Positions 1 through 7,451 of a stretch of 45,385 nt of DNA are shown in pieces (positions within the stretch are counted from its first letter, which is position 1; each line of letters opens with the position of its first letter). The position numbers were made by a program, and so were the translations under genes. The stretch is from Bordetella parapertussis (GTDB taxonomy: Bacteria; Pseudomonadota; Gammaproteobacteria; Burkholderiales; SG8-41): NCBI GenBank assembly GCA_945864585.1, contig CAMBCF010000031.1, positions 1 through 45,385 of the forward strand. The letters are read 5' to 3'. Below the pieces are notes generated by a model. It had not been told where the DNA came from and searched no databases. It saw only the letters and a program-made list of their open reading frames with translations.

Positions 1-135
1 TCGCTCTACACAATTCTACAGATTCTGAGTTTGACTCTGTTCGAGAAAACATCATTGATTCAATTGCTTACCGAAGCACCCCTCGCGTCAGAGGAGATCG
101 CCATGGCTAACCAATTGAATTTATTCGAGTTATGA
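1..135 (+). mobile_element. C-terminal fragment of an IS4-family transposase
   Basis: The frame is open from base 1 and ends at TGA 133-135, so the gene enters from outside the window. The 44 visible residues begin SLYTILQILSLTLFEK and end NQLNLFEL. This Leu/Ile-rich helix followed by an N-Q-L-x-L-F-(D/E) end is the pattern I know from the C-terminus of IS4-family DDE transposases. The catalytic residues would lie upstream and cannot be seen. The right end of the element should fall in 136-190, but I cannot define a terminal inverted repeat without the left end. The family call rests on pattern memory only. Confidence 0.6.
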
Positions 136-192
136 CCGGACAGTAGTGACCGTCGTTACCAAATAAAATGAAGCGAATAACATCCTAAGCCA

Positions 193-228
193 TTGTATAC
201 ATTACAATTTTATATTTGTGTATAATAC
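193..228 (+). promoter_or_regulatory. Promoter with two palindromes (putative autoregulatory operator)
   Basis: A perfect -10 hexamer TATAAT lies at 221-226. It sits inside the 9-bp palindrome GTATAATAC (220-228). About 13 bp upstream is a second perfect inverted repeat, TTGTA-n5-TACAA (193-207), covering the -35 area, where the -35 match itself is weak. Transcription from this -10 would start around 232-234, on or next to the ATG at 234, and no Shine-Dalgarno is visible, so the message may be leaderless. Palindromes over the -35 and -10 of an HTH gene suggest autorepression. This is inference. Confidence 0.5.
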
Positions 229-233
229 GATAC

Positions 234-761
234 ATGGATCAAATTAAACACAATGTATTCGGTAACTCGTTTCGGCTTCTCAGGGAGAGAAAAGGCCTAT
301 CCCAAGAATCTGTGGCCAAGGCCGCAGGGATTGGGCGCTCCACGCTCGTTCATCTTGAAAACGGCGCGGATGTGCGGCTGTCGAAAATTGCGGCCGTCGC
401 CAAAGCGCTGGACACCGAAATCGCAGCGGGCGCGGAACCCAAAGACCTTGCCGAACGCCGGCAAGTACGCCAGCAATACGCCATACGCATGCTCACGTTG
501 CAAAAAGCGCATTTGCGAATCGCGCTCAACCTTTTGCTCGACGAACCCGCTATGGCTGCAGCACTCGATGCAGCACGTGACATGGTAGAACTGTGGGCGC
601 GAGAAAAAGTGTGTAGTGCGTATTACATCGACTCGTGGCGGCGGTTGTTGTCTGGCTCTGCGCACGAAGTGGGCGCGGCGCTTGCGCGCATCGATAAGCA
701 GTGGGAATCGGCCCTGTTGCAAAACAGCCCGTTCGGGGCGTTGCTCAATTCGTCCGCGTGA
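234..761 (+). CDS. XRE-family helix-turn-helix regulator (putative antitoxin)
   Basis: The protein has 175 residues from ATG 234. An in-frame TTG at 216 would add six residues but overlaps the -10 element, so it is rejected. Residues about 11-63 form an XRE/HTH_3 domain (RLLRERKGLSQESVAKAAGI, then a recognition helix around GRSTLVHLENG). The rest is an Ala/Leu-rich helical domain of unknown role, longer than in simple Cro-like repressors. The gene overlaps the following nucleotidyltransferase-like gene by 4 bp (GTGA), so the two are probably translationally coupled. By analogy with HTH/nucleotidyltransferase cassettes it may repress the pair and neutralise its partner. The adjacent transposase remnant and AT-rich upstream DNA suggest acquisition by transfer. 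The HTH call is firm; the antitoxin role is a guess. Confidence 0.85.
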   Translation: MDQIKHNVFGNSFRLLRERKGLSQESVAKAAGIGRSTLVHLENGADVRLSKIAAVAKALDTEIAAGAEPKDLAERRQVRQQYAIRMLTLQKAHLRIALNLLLDEPAMAAALDAARDMVELWAREKVCSAYYIDSWRRLLSGSAHEVGAALARIDKQWESALLQNSPFGALLNSSA

Positions 762-1312
762 ATCTCGAGCAACTCGATACGCTGTTGGGCGAAATAGCGC
801 GTGCGAACAGCGTGGATGGCTTCGTCGTCGTCGGCAGTCTCAGTGTGCTGGGGCTGACGCGGGATCGCGTGCTTCCTGAAGAAATGCTCATGTCGAACGA
901 GGTGGATGCCTACGTTGAGCACGATCCGGATCGCGGATTCGATTTTCATCAGCGCTGGGGGCAAGGCTCCGTGTTCGAGCGCGAACACGGTTACTATTTC
1001 GACCCCGTGTCACCCAAACTGCCGACGCTGCCCGACGGCTGGCAATCGCGCCTGATCCCGATGACGCTACCCGCCTCCGCCGTCAGCGTCAAATTTCTCG
1101 AACCGAACGATGCGGCGGTATCCAAATACGCGCGCGGCGAGGCCAAAGACCGCGCCTGGATACGCGAAGGGCTGCGGCAATCCATATTGTCGCTGGCGAC
1201 GTTAGAATATCGCTTTCGCGAAACGCCGTTCCTTGATCGCGAGGAGCAATTGCGCGCAAAATCAGCATTGCAAGAAGATCAGAACTGGCTCATCGCACTT
1301 AATTCACGCTGA
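758..1312 (+). CDS. Nucleotidyltransferase-fold protein (DUF6036-like, putative toxin)
   Basis: The protein has 184 residues from GTG 758. A GTG at 701 is in frame but buried in the upstream gene; the 758 GTG overlaps that gene's TGA, a typical coupled start. Residues about 22-33 (FVVVGSLSVLGL) give the G-S helix of the polymerase-beta-like nucleotidyltransferase fold. About 20 residues on, NEVDAYV supplies an acidic E-x-D pair (E48, D50) where the metal-binding D-x-D normally lies. A later stretch, L-E-P-N-D-A-A-V-S-K-Y with K-D-R-A-W, resembles the conserved D-x-x-x-S-K-x...K-D of the DUF6036/AbiEii-like group. Such proteins with an HTH partner form toxin-antitoxin or abortive-infection modules. 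The fold call is fairly safe; the substrate is unknown. Confidence 0.7.
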   Translation: MNLEQLDTLLGEIARANSVDGFVVVGSLSVLGLTRDRVLPEEMLMSNEVDAYVEHDPDRGFDFHQRWGQGSVFEREHGYYFDPVSPKLPTLPDGWQSRLIPMTLPASAVSVKFLEPNDAAVSKYARGEAKDRAWIREGLRQSILSLATLEYRFRETPFLDREEQLRAKSALQEDQNWLIALNSR

Positions 1313-1327
1313 CAACAGGAGACTCCC

Positions 1328-2050
1328 ATGATTGAACTGCACTCATCCCCCACCCCCAACGGCCAGAAAGTCATGATCATGCTCGAGGAAGCGGGCCTCG
1401 AATGGAAACACTTTGACGTCAACATCCGGCTCGGCGAGCAATTCACGCCGGCGTTTCTGAAGCTGAGTCCCAATAACCGCATTCCGGCCATCATCGACAC
1501 CGACGGCCCCGGCGGCGGGCGTTACAGCATGATGGAATCGGGCGCGATCCTGTTTTATCTTGCCGAGAAAACCGGCAAGTTCCTGCCCAAGGATGCACGC
1601 AAGCGTTACGACGTCATGCAGTGGTTGATATTCCAGATGGCGCATGTGGGACCGATGTTCGGCCAGGCCAACCACTTCAACACCTACGCCAAGGGCAAGA
1701 GCGAGTATGCCACCGACCGCTACAACAACGAATCGATACGGCTGTATCGTGTGCTCGACAACCGGCTGCGCGACAGTGCATGGCTAGGCTGCGACGAATA
1801 CACCATCGCCGACATGGCAGTATACCCGTGGACCAAGGGGCACAAGGATCGCGGCGTCGACAAAGCCGGCTACCCGAATTTCATGCGCTGGTTCGAGGCC
1901 ATGGAAGCGCGGCTCGCGGTGCAACGCAACAACAAGATGGCTGCCGAAATTCGCGAGCGCATGACCAAGGCCACCGAGGGCAAAGAGATGATCAGCCTCT
2001 ACGACACCAAAGACAACGCCGCGCGGCTGGCGGGTGCCACTAAAAGCTGA
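1328..2050 (+). CDS. Glutathione S-transferase family protein (YfcG/YghU-like)
   Basis: The protein has 240 residues, with an AGGAGACTCCC ribosome-binding region before ATG 1328. The N-terminal thioredoxin-like domain (about 1-85) has the active-site region SSPTPNGQKV, the cis-proline segment NNRIPAI and the glutathione-binding E-S-G motif (MMESGAILFYLAE). The C-terminal helical domain contains EYTIADMAVYPW, the usual N-capping box. Thr/Asn rather than Ser or Tyr in the active-site loop matches the YfcG/YghU (Nu-class) group, which act as glutathione-dependent disulfide reductases rather than classical conjugating enzymes. It begins a row of small oxidoreductase-type genes. The exact substrate is not predictable. 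Confidence 0.9.
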   Translation: MIELHSSPTPNGQKVMIMLEEAGLEWKHFDVNIRLGEQFTPAFLKLSPNNRIPAIIDTDGPGGGRYSMMESGAILFYLAEKTGKFLPKDARKRYDVMQWLIFQMAHVGPMFGQANHFNTYAKGKSEYATDRYNNESIRLYRVLDNRLRDSAWLGCDEYTIADMAVYPWTKGHKDRGVDKAGYPNFMRWFEAMEARLAVQRNNKMAAEIRERMTKATEGKEMISLYDTKDNAARLAGATKS

Positions 2051-2071
2051 TTTTCTACTGTCGCGGCAGGT

Positions 2072-2110
2072 GTAGCCTGCACCGCGTTTGAGCGCGCGGC
2101 GCCAGGCTAC
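2072..2110. repeat. GTAGCCTG...CAGGCTAC hairpin repeat
   Basis: GTAGCCTG (2072-2079) pairs perfectly with CAGGCTAC (2103-2110) around a GC-rich centre. This resembles the dispersed GTAGCCC-type intergenic palindromes of proteobacteria; a second example is at 26484-26520. It lies between the GST and GFA genes and could also act as a processing or termination hairpin. Confidence 0.5.
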
Positions 2111-2151
2111 CCAAACCAACCCGAATAGTTTCGACTTAACAGGAGATGACC

Positions 2152-2565
2152 ATGCATATCGACGGCGGATGCCATTGCGGCAACATTAGCTACGAAGCCG
2201 ATATCGACCCGGAAGCGGTGAGCATTTGCCACTGCGCTGATTGCCAGATGCTTACCGGCACCGCGTATCGCGTCAACGTGCGTGTGCGTAAACAGGATTT
2301 CAAGCTGCGCAGTGGTGCGCTAAAGACGTACATCAAGACTGCCGAGAGCGGCAATCAGCGCGCGCATGTTTTTTGTCCCAACTGTGGCACCCCGATCTAC
2401 TCGACATCGACCGAAGCTGATCCGCAGGTCTACGGCTTGCGCGTTGGCACCGCGCGGCAACGCGCCGAGTTGCCACCGAAAAAACAGGGCTGGTGCCGTT
2501 CCGCGCTGCCGTGGTCGATGAATATCGAGGCGCTGCCGAAAACAGCCACGCAGTTGCCGCGATGA
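2152..2565 (+). CDS. GFA family zinc protein (glutathione-dependent formaldehyde-activating enzyme-like)
   Basis: The protein has 137 residues. ATG 2152 is chosen over ATG 2146 because AGGAG (2141-2145) abuts 2146 but is six bases from 2152. The zinc ligands of the Mss4-like GFA/CENP-V fold are all present: C7-x-C9 (GGCHCGN), C26-x-C28-x2-C31 (CHCADCQ) and C75-x2-C78 (CPNCGTP). Members bind glutathione adducts and are often annotated as formaldehyde-activating, though most have unproven substrates. It overlaps the next SDR gene by 4 bp (ATGA), so the two are co-translated. The upstream GST supports a thiol-adduct theme, which is inference. Confidence 0.9.
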   Translation: MHIDGGCHCGNISYEADIDPEAVSICHCADCQMLTGTAYRVNVRVRKQDFKLRSGALKTYIKTAESGNQRAHVFCPNCGTPIYSTSTEADPQVYGLRVGTARQRAELPPKKQGWCRSALPWSMNIEALPKTATQLPR

Positions 2566-3254
2566 GTGGAGATATTGCACTGATCGTCGGCGCCGGCAGC
2601 GGGCTGAGCGCTGCCATTGCCAGAGCGTTCGCCAGCGAAGGATTGCAGTGCGTACTCGCCGCACGCCGCACCGACAAACTGAAATCATTGTGCGATGAAA
2701 TCGGCGCAACGAGCATCGCGTGCGACAGCGCGCAGCCCGATCAGGTCAACGCGCTATTCGCGAAACTCGATACGCTGTGCGATGCGCCGAAGGTTGTCGT
2801 CTACAACGCCAGCGGACGGGTGCGCGGGGCGCTGGTCGAACTCGATCCCCAACTGGTTGCTGACGCAATAGCCGTCAGCGCGTACGGCGGGTTTCTCGTT
2901 GCGCAGGCTGCAACCAGGCGCATGCTGAAAAAGGGCGCGGGCACCATCATTTTTACCGGCGCCTCCGCCAGCGTCAAAGGCTATGCGCAATCCGCCACAT
3001 TCGCGATGGGTAAATTCGCGCTGCGCGGGCTCGCGCAGAGCATGGCGCGCGAACTGGCGCCGCAAAACATTCATGTCGCGCATGTGGTGATCGACGGCGG
3101 CATCAGTTCTGCGCAGCGTCCGGTGCCTGCCGACAAACCGGACAGCCTGCTCCATCCGGACGCCATTGCGCAGAGCTATGTGCACCTGCTGAAACAGCAG
3201 CGCAGCGCGTGGACGTGGGAGATTGAAGTCCGACCGTGGGTGGAGAAGTTCTGA
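2562..3254 (+). CDS. Atypical short-chain dehydrogenase/reductase with Phe in place of the catalytic Tyr
   Basis: The protein has 230 residues from ATG 2562, which overlaps the GFA stop. A Rossmann fold is evident: GAGSGLS at 10-16, YNASG around 81-85 and FTGASAS at 131-137. The catalytic YxxxK is F147-A-M-G-K151, so the proton-donating tyrosine is missing while the lysine remains. As I recall, this Phe/Lys variant defines the SDR_c10-like subgroup, so it is probably a lineage trait and not a mutation. The downstream stretch with RGLAQSMARELAP is typical SDR. Whether it reduces anything is uncertain. It likely shares a transcript with the GFA gene. Confidence 0.88.
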   Translation: MSGDIALIVGAGSGLSAAIARAFASEGLQCVLAARRTDKLKSLCDEIGATSIACDSAQPDQVNALFAKLDTLCDAPKVVVYNASGRVRGALVELDPQLVADAIAVSAYGGFLVAQAATRRMLKKGAGTIIFTGASASVKGYAQSATFAMGKFALRGLAQSMARELAPQNIHVAHVVIDGGISSAQRPVPADKPDSLLHPDAIAQSYVHLLKQQRSAWTWEIEVRPWVEKF

Positions 3255-3303
3255 CACGCCCGCGCGCACGAGGGACGCACACTGTTTCACAGGGAAAAAA
3301 ACC

Positions 3304-3744
3304 ATGCCGTTCTACCAAAAAGGAAACGTCCGCATTCACTACGAAGAAGCTGGCTCCGGCTTCCCTTTGTTCATCATTTACGGCGGGGGACTGAACTCGA
3401 AAGTGTCCTACGCCAACGGTCCGTTCGACGCGATGGAGGTGTTCAAGTCGGAGTACCGCTGCATCAGCATGGACCTGGTCAACCGCTACCTCGGCAAAAT
3501 GTACGGCGGCGTCGACTTTGTGCTCACGGTGACGCGCGACTTCGTGCGCGCCTGCCACACACCTCTGCTCGTGCTGCCGGACAACGTGCCCTCGCACCCC
3601 TACGCGACGGCGATGGAAATGGTGCACCTCGCGCCGCATGCACAAGTAAGCCTGTTTCCGTGGAAGGATACCCAGGAGAACGTGAAGCTGGCGGTGCGGC
3701 ACATACGCACGTTTCCCAGGGCGAATCGGCCAGCGGTGGTTTGA
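3304..3744 (+). pseudogene. Alpha/beta hydrolase remnant with internal deletion
   Basis: The 146-residue open frame has a good hydrolase N-terminus: KGNVRIHYEEAGSGFPLF, then the oxyanion-type GGG, then YRCISMDL, the strand before the cap. At about residue 60 the sequence jumps to KMYGGVDFVLTVTRDFVRAC and the C-terminal strand LLVLPDNVPSHPY. The G-x-S-x-G nucleophile elbow and the catalytic acid region are absent. Family members are usually about 270-290 residues, so roughly 130 residues seem to have been lost by an in-frame deletion. It has no premature stop and may still be translated, but cannot be a working hydrolase. The downstream Bug gene lies 67 bp away. Confidence 0.75.
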
Positions 3745-3811
3745 TGAGCGCGTGTCCCCGATCCCGTCATCTCGGCGTAACCCGCTACGCCATTTCAGAA
3801 AGGCGGCGGAT

Positions 3812-4795
3812 ATGAGCACTGCAGTCAAAATCAACCTCGCATGTCTCATGGCAACGGGCTGCATTGTGATTACCGGGTCGAGCACAGCGCAGAGCTATCC
3901 GGCCAAACCGCTCCGTTTAATCGTGCCGTTTGCGCCTGGCGGCACCACCGATACCATTGCGCGTCTGGTTGCCCGCGAAGTTACGAAATCCCTTGGCGAG
4001 TTGGTCGTAGTCGAGAATCGCCCGGGCGCCGGCGGTCTCATCGGCGCGGAAGCCGTGCTCAAGCTCCCCGCCGATGGCCACACGCTCGCCTTCGCGACGA
4101 TCAGTACGCTTGCTGTGCAACCGATCGTGCAGACGAGGCCGAGCTATGACCCGCTGAAAGACTTCGCTCCGGTAACGCAGATCGCAACGCTGCCTTATGT
4201 CCTTGCGGCTCATCCATCGCTGCCTGCGCACGCCTTGCCGCAGTTGGTGAAGCTCGCGCGCGCGAAACCCGCATCGATCAGCTACGCGTCGCCGGGGTAT
4301 GGAACCGGGGCTCACCTCAGCGCCGAATATCTGAGCAGCGTGACGGGCATGAAGCTCGTGCACGTTCCCTACAAAGGGGATGCGCCGGGTACTATCGATC
4401 TGGTCGCGGGACAGATTGCGATTGCCTTGTTTCCGCCGATCAGCCTCCTGCCGCACGTGAAGTCGGGGCGGCTGCGTGCGCTCGCGGTGACTTCGCTCGA
4501 GCGCTCCAGTGTGCTGCCGGACGTGAGAACGGTCGCGGAATCAGGCTATCCGGGATTCGAATCGGTCTCCTGGAACGGCATCGCCGTGCGCGCGGGCACG
4601 CCCGACACCATAGTGCGGCGACTGCATAAGGAGATCGTAACGGTCTTGACGGAAAGCCAGCAGGTGCGCGCCAACATCGAATCGAGCGGGAGCAAGGTGG
4701 TGGCGAATACGCCGGAGCAATTCGGCGATTACGTCCGGGGCGAGATCGTAAAGTGGCGGCGCGTGGTTGCGACGGCCGCAATCAAGATCGACTGA
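3812..4795 (+). CDS. Bug-type TTT-family periplasmic solute receptor
   Basis: The protein has 327 residues from ATG 3812, which follows AGGCGGCGG; an upstream in-frame ATG at 3752 gives no signal peptide at its start. Bug proteins are two-lobed periplasmic receptors that bind carboxylated or aromatic solutes for TctAB-type permeases or for sensing. Residues 1-26 are a Sec signal peptide ending ...STAQ. Family marks follow: YPAKPLRLIVPFAPGG (29-44), VENRPGAGG, ADGHTL, AHPSLPA, LVHVPYKGD, GRLRALAV and AESGYPGFE. The ligand cannot be predicted. It is not obviously in an operon with the methyltransferase gene 191 bp downstream. Confidence 0.93.
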   Translation: MSTAVKINLACLMATGCIVITGSSTAQSYPAKPLRLIVPFAPGGTTDTIARLVAREVTKSLGELVVVENRPGAGGLIGAEAVLKLPADGHTLAFATISTLAVQPIVQTRPSYDPLKDFAPVTQIATLPYVLAAHPSLPAHALPQLVKLARAKPASISYASPGYGTGAHLSAEYLSSVTGMKLVHVPYKGDAPGTIDLVAGQIAIALFPPISLLPHVKSGRLRALAVTSLERSSVLPDVRTVAESGYPGFESVSWNGIAVRAGTPDTIVRRLHKEIVTVLTESQQVRANIESSGSKVVANTPEQFGDYVRGEIVKWRRVVATAAIKID

Positions 4796-4986
4796 GAGGC
4801 GTCGTCAGCGCGCTATCCATACGCATCACAGCTAACATATCCGCGGGGGAACCGCATCGCCGTTCAACGGGCTTGCAACTTTCTGACGGCCCTCCTCCTG
4901 AGGCTCCCGTCAGGCGGGAGGGGAAGAACCATCGGCATTAAGACTTTTGGGGACACTACGATTTTGGACATTGGCCGTTCTAAGGG

Positions 4987-6156
4987 ATGACGTTGCGCTC
5001 AGCGCTTGACCAGGAGATCAAGGATCTCATTCAAAAACATGGGCGAATTACATTCGCTCAGTTCATGCAGGCCTGTTTGTACTCGCCCCGAGGAGGCTTT
5101 TACTCTTCCAGGAGCCAGAGAATCGGCACCCACTTCGGGACCTCTCCCACGAGTCACCCGGTTTTCGGTGCCCTGATCGCACGTCAATTGGAACAAATGT
5201 GGCGCCTCCTCGGAGCGCCACCCGTTTTCCATGTGATTGAGGTTGGTGCTGGTGACGGCGCCTTGGCTCAATCCATCGTACACGCGTGTCGGCGACTGGC
5301 CCCTGGATTGATTCAGGCGCTCTACTACGTCGCTGCAGACTACGAGCCTCGCTGGCCGCTATCATCTGACCATCGCGTTGACTGGGACAACAGAACTGGC
5401 GTTTTGATGCCCTCAAGCAGGCCAGACGCAAGCGTGGGAATCCAACAAGTGAAAACCGAAGGACTTCGGGCGTTCCGAAATGTTGTTGGCTGTATCCTGA
5501 GTAACGAGTTGATCGATAACTTCCCTGTCCACCGGTTCGCTATTCACGGTGGAAGAGTCAAGGAAGTCTTCGTTACATTGGCCGAGGGGAATCTCACCGA
5601 AATCCTGGACGAGCCATCATCGCCTCGCATCGAAGAGAGGCTCGCGAGCTTAGGTTTTTCCCTGACCGAAGGCTATCGAGGTGAGGTGAACTTGGCCATG
5701 GAGGATTGGGCCAGCCAGGTCGCCCGTGCTCTGGACCGCGGGTTCATTCTGACGATCGACTATGGTCAACATGCCAGCGATCTATACGCCGCTGGGAATA
5801 ACGGGGGCACGCTGGTTTGCTACCAGCAACACGTCGCTGGAAACGATCCGTATCAGGATATCGGGCAACAGGACATTACCTGCCACGTGGACTTCACGAC
5901 CCTCATGCGGTTGGGCGACCGGCATGGCCTGGCTACCATGGGCTACATCCCACAGCGCCAGTTCCTGATGAACCTTGGCTTCTCCTCGTTCCTCGATGCG
6001 CTCCCCGCCCAAGGTCTATCGACCGCCCGGACGGCATTGAGCCGCATGGCGATGATGGCCCTGGTGGACCCGGAGGACTACGGCGACCTCAAGGTGCTCG
6101 CACAAGCGAAAGGAAATGGGCTGGACAGGGAGCTTCTGGGCTTTGCGAGCCAATAA
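4987..6156 (+). CDS. MidA/NDUFAF7-family SAM-dependent methyltransferase
   Basis: The protein has 389 residues. The N-terminus has the family signature ITFAQFMQACLYSPRGGFYS and the FGTSPTSHPVFG segment. The SAM-binding motif I is VIEVGAGDGALAQ (about 80-92). SNELIDNFPVHRF (about 170-182) is the post-motif block typical of COG1565, and ILTIDYGQ follows. In mitochondria the relative NDUFAF7 dimethylates an arginine of a complex I subunit; bacterial roles are less clear. The start is uncertain because AAGGG lies immediately before the ATG. It converges on the thiolase-like gene with a 2-bp gap. Base composition looks a little less GC-rich than the Bug genes, so it may have been transferred with its neighbours. 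Confidence 0.85.
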   Translation: MTLRSALDQEIKDLIQKHGRITFAQFMQACLYSPRGGFYSSRSQRIGTHFGTSPTSHPVFGALIARQLEQMWRLLGAPPVFHVIEVGAGDGALAQSIVHACRRLAPGLIQALYYVAADYEPRWPLSSDHRVDWDNRTGVLMPSSRPDASVGIQQVKTEGLRAFRNVVGCILSNELIDNFPVHRFAIHGGRVKEVFVTLAEGNLTEILDEPSSPRIEERLASLGFSLTEGYRGEVNLAMEDWASQVARALDRGFILTIDYGQHASDLYAAGNNGGTLVCYQQHVAGNDPYQDIGQQDITCHVDFTTLMRLGDRHGLATMGYIPQRQFLMNLGFSSFLDALPAQGLSTARTALSRMAMMALVDPEDYGDLKVLAQAKGNGLDRELLGFASQ

Positions 6157-6158
6157 AC

Positions 6159-7451
6159 TTAACTTGCCGATTTGCTAAACGTCATGAAACCGCAACTATC
6201 GGGCGTGTTGCAGCCCGCGAGAGCCGTTTCAGCCCGCACCGTCACTTGCCGTGCACCCGCGGTTCCGCGTAGCTGCTCGAGGCTGTCCGAGAAGAGGCAG
6301 GAGCGGGTGCGCCCCGTTCCGTTATTGCCGCCGCTCGACAGGAACGGATGCGGACCTTCAACCCTGATGTCATCTGCATAGAAGTCGTGGGCTTCTCCCC
6401 ACTTCACGCCGTGCCACTGGAAGCCCTCGAGGAACTGCTGCGTGAAAGTGAGGTAGCCGTCGTACGGATTGAAAATATCGATGTCTTTTATGTTGAGACC
6501 GGATCCTTCCTCCATCTTCCGTGCCATGCTCGCGCACGCTGCCTGGTGCTCCTCCAGCGTCGCCATGCTGCTGCGGCCTTTGCTGGCATTCTGGGCATGG
6601 TTGAGGACGTAGATGGGCTTCTGCCGCAAGTCTTTGGCTCGATCAGCGGTCGTGAAAATGAAGGCCGCACATGTATTGACCGGCCGATCGCAGTCATGAA
6701 TCACCAGCGGTTCCTCGATCATCCGCGCGCTTAGGTAATCCTCCCGAGTAATCGGATAAGGGTCGTGCAGCGCGTAGTAGCTCCAAGGCGTCAGCAGGCC
6801 GTTCCTGCGCAGGTTCAAACAAAGCGGCGCCAGTCCGTCGTGGGACTTGCCGTATTTCTTGCAGTACTGGAGGAAGACGACAAGATTGTTGAACATCGCG
6901 CCGCTCTGATAGCCCCACGGCAGAGTAAAGGCGTCGTTGCCCGATACCTCCTTCTTGCTGTTCTGGGGATTGTTGTGTCCGTAGCGGCCCTCAAGGTTGA
7001 CCATCGGATACCACACCAGGGCGGTCTTGCATAAACCGTCACCGACGGCCTGGGCGGCGAGGCCCATCATCGGCCCGATGTAAGGCGCGTTGGATTTCCG
7101 GTACTTGATGTTTTTCAACCCGAGCCGTTTCTCGATCCACTCCGCTGAACATTTGGTGAGACCGTCCTCGGTGTCGTAGGGCGGTGCGAAGTAAGGCCGC
7201 GGCGCCCAGGTCTGTTCCGCCCGGGTCTCTTCGCTGGTGATCAACCCATCAATGTCGTCCGGCGACAGGCCCGCATCGGCGATCGCTTTCAGGCAGGCCT
7301 CCTTGGTCAGGCCGCCGCAACTTCTGTCGAGCGTCACGCCGTCCCAACGGCGATCGATGTGGGATTGACCCCACCCTACGACCGCGACCTTGCTGCGGTG
7401 CTCCCAGAGCCCCATCCCTTCGCGACTTCTCATCCAATTTGTTTCAGCCAT
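6159..7451 (-). CDS. Thiolase-like protein (SCP-x/Ltp2 type)
   Basis: The protein has 430 residues. The thiolase-fold N-terminus reads VAVVGWGQSHIDR, then GLTKEACLKAIADAGLSPDD with DGLITS. Later come VNTCAAFIFTTADRA and a C-terminal SSGGNNGTGR glycine block. At the position where degradative thiolases carry the nucleophilic Cys, the aligned stretch SNAPYIGPMMGLAAQAV has none. Together with the DUF35 partner this resembles the Ltp2-type lipid-transfer/retro-aldolase group of steroid side-chain degradation more than a condensing or cleaving thiolase. It overlaps the upstream DUF35 gene by 8 bp, so a complex is likely. The reaction is inferred, not shown. Confidence 0.88.
   Translation of the reverse strand: MAETNWMRSREGMGLWEHRSKVAVVGWGQSHIDRRWDGVTLDRSCGGLTKEACLKAIADAGLSPDDIDGLITSEETRAEQTWAPRPYFAPPYDTEDGLTKCSAEWIEKRLGLKNIKYRKSNAPYIGPMMGLAAQAVGDGLCKTALVWYPMVNLEGRYGHNNPQNSKKEVSGNDAFTLPWGYQSGAMFNNLVVFLQYCKKYGKSHDGLAPLCLNLRRNGLLTPWSYYALHDPYPITREDYLSARMIEEPLVIHDCDRPVNTCAAFIFTTADRAKDLRQKPIYVLNHAQNASKGRSSMATLEEHQAACASMARKMEEGSGLNIKDIDIFNPYDGYLTFTQQFLEGFQWHGVKWGEAHDFYADDIRVEGPHPFLSSGGNNGTGRTRSCLFSDSLEQLRGTAGARQVTVRAETALAGCNTPDSCGFMTFSKSAS

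Noticed and set aside
4903-4921. CTCCCG/CGGGAG hairpin as a terminator after the Bug gene
   Set aside because: The 6-bp stem has no following T-tract and lies over 100 bp after the stop; function is unclear.
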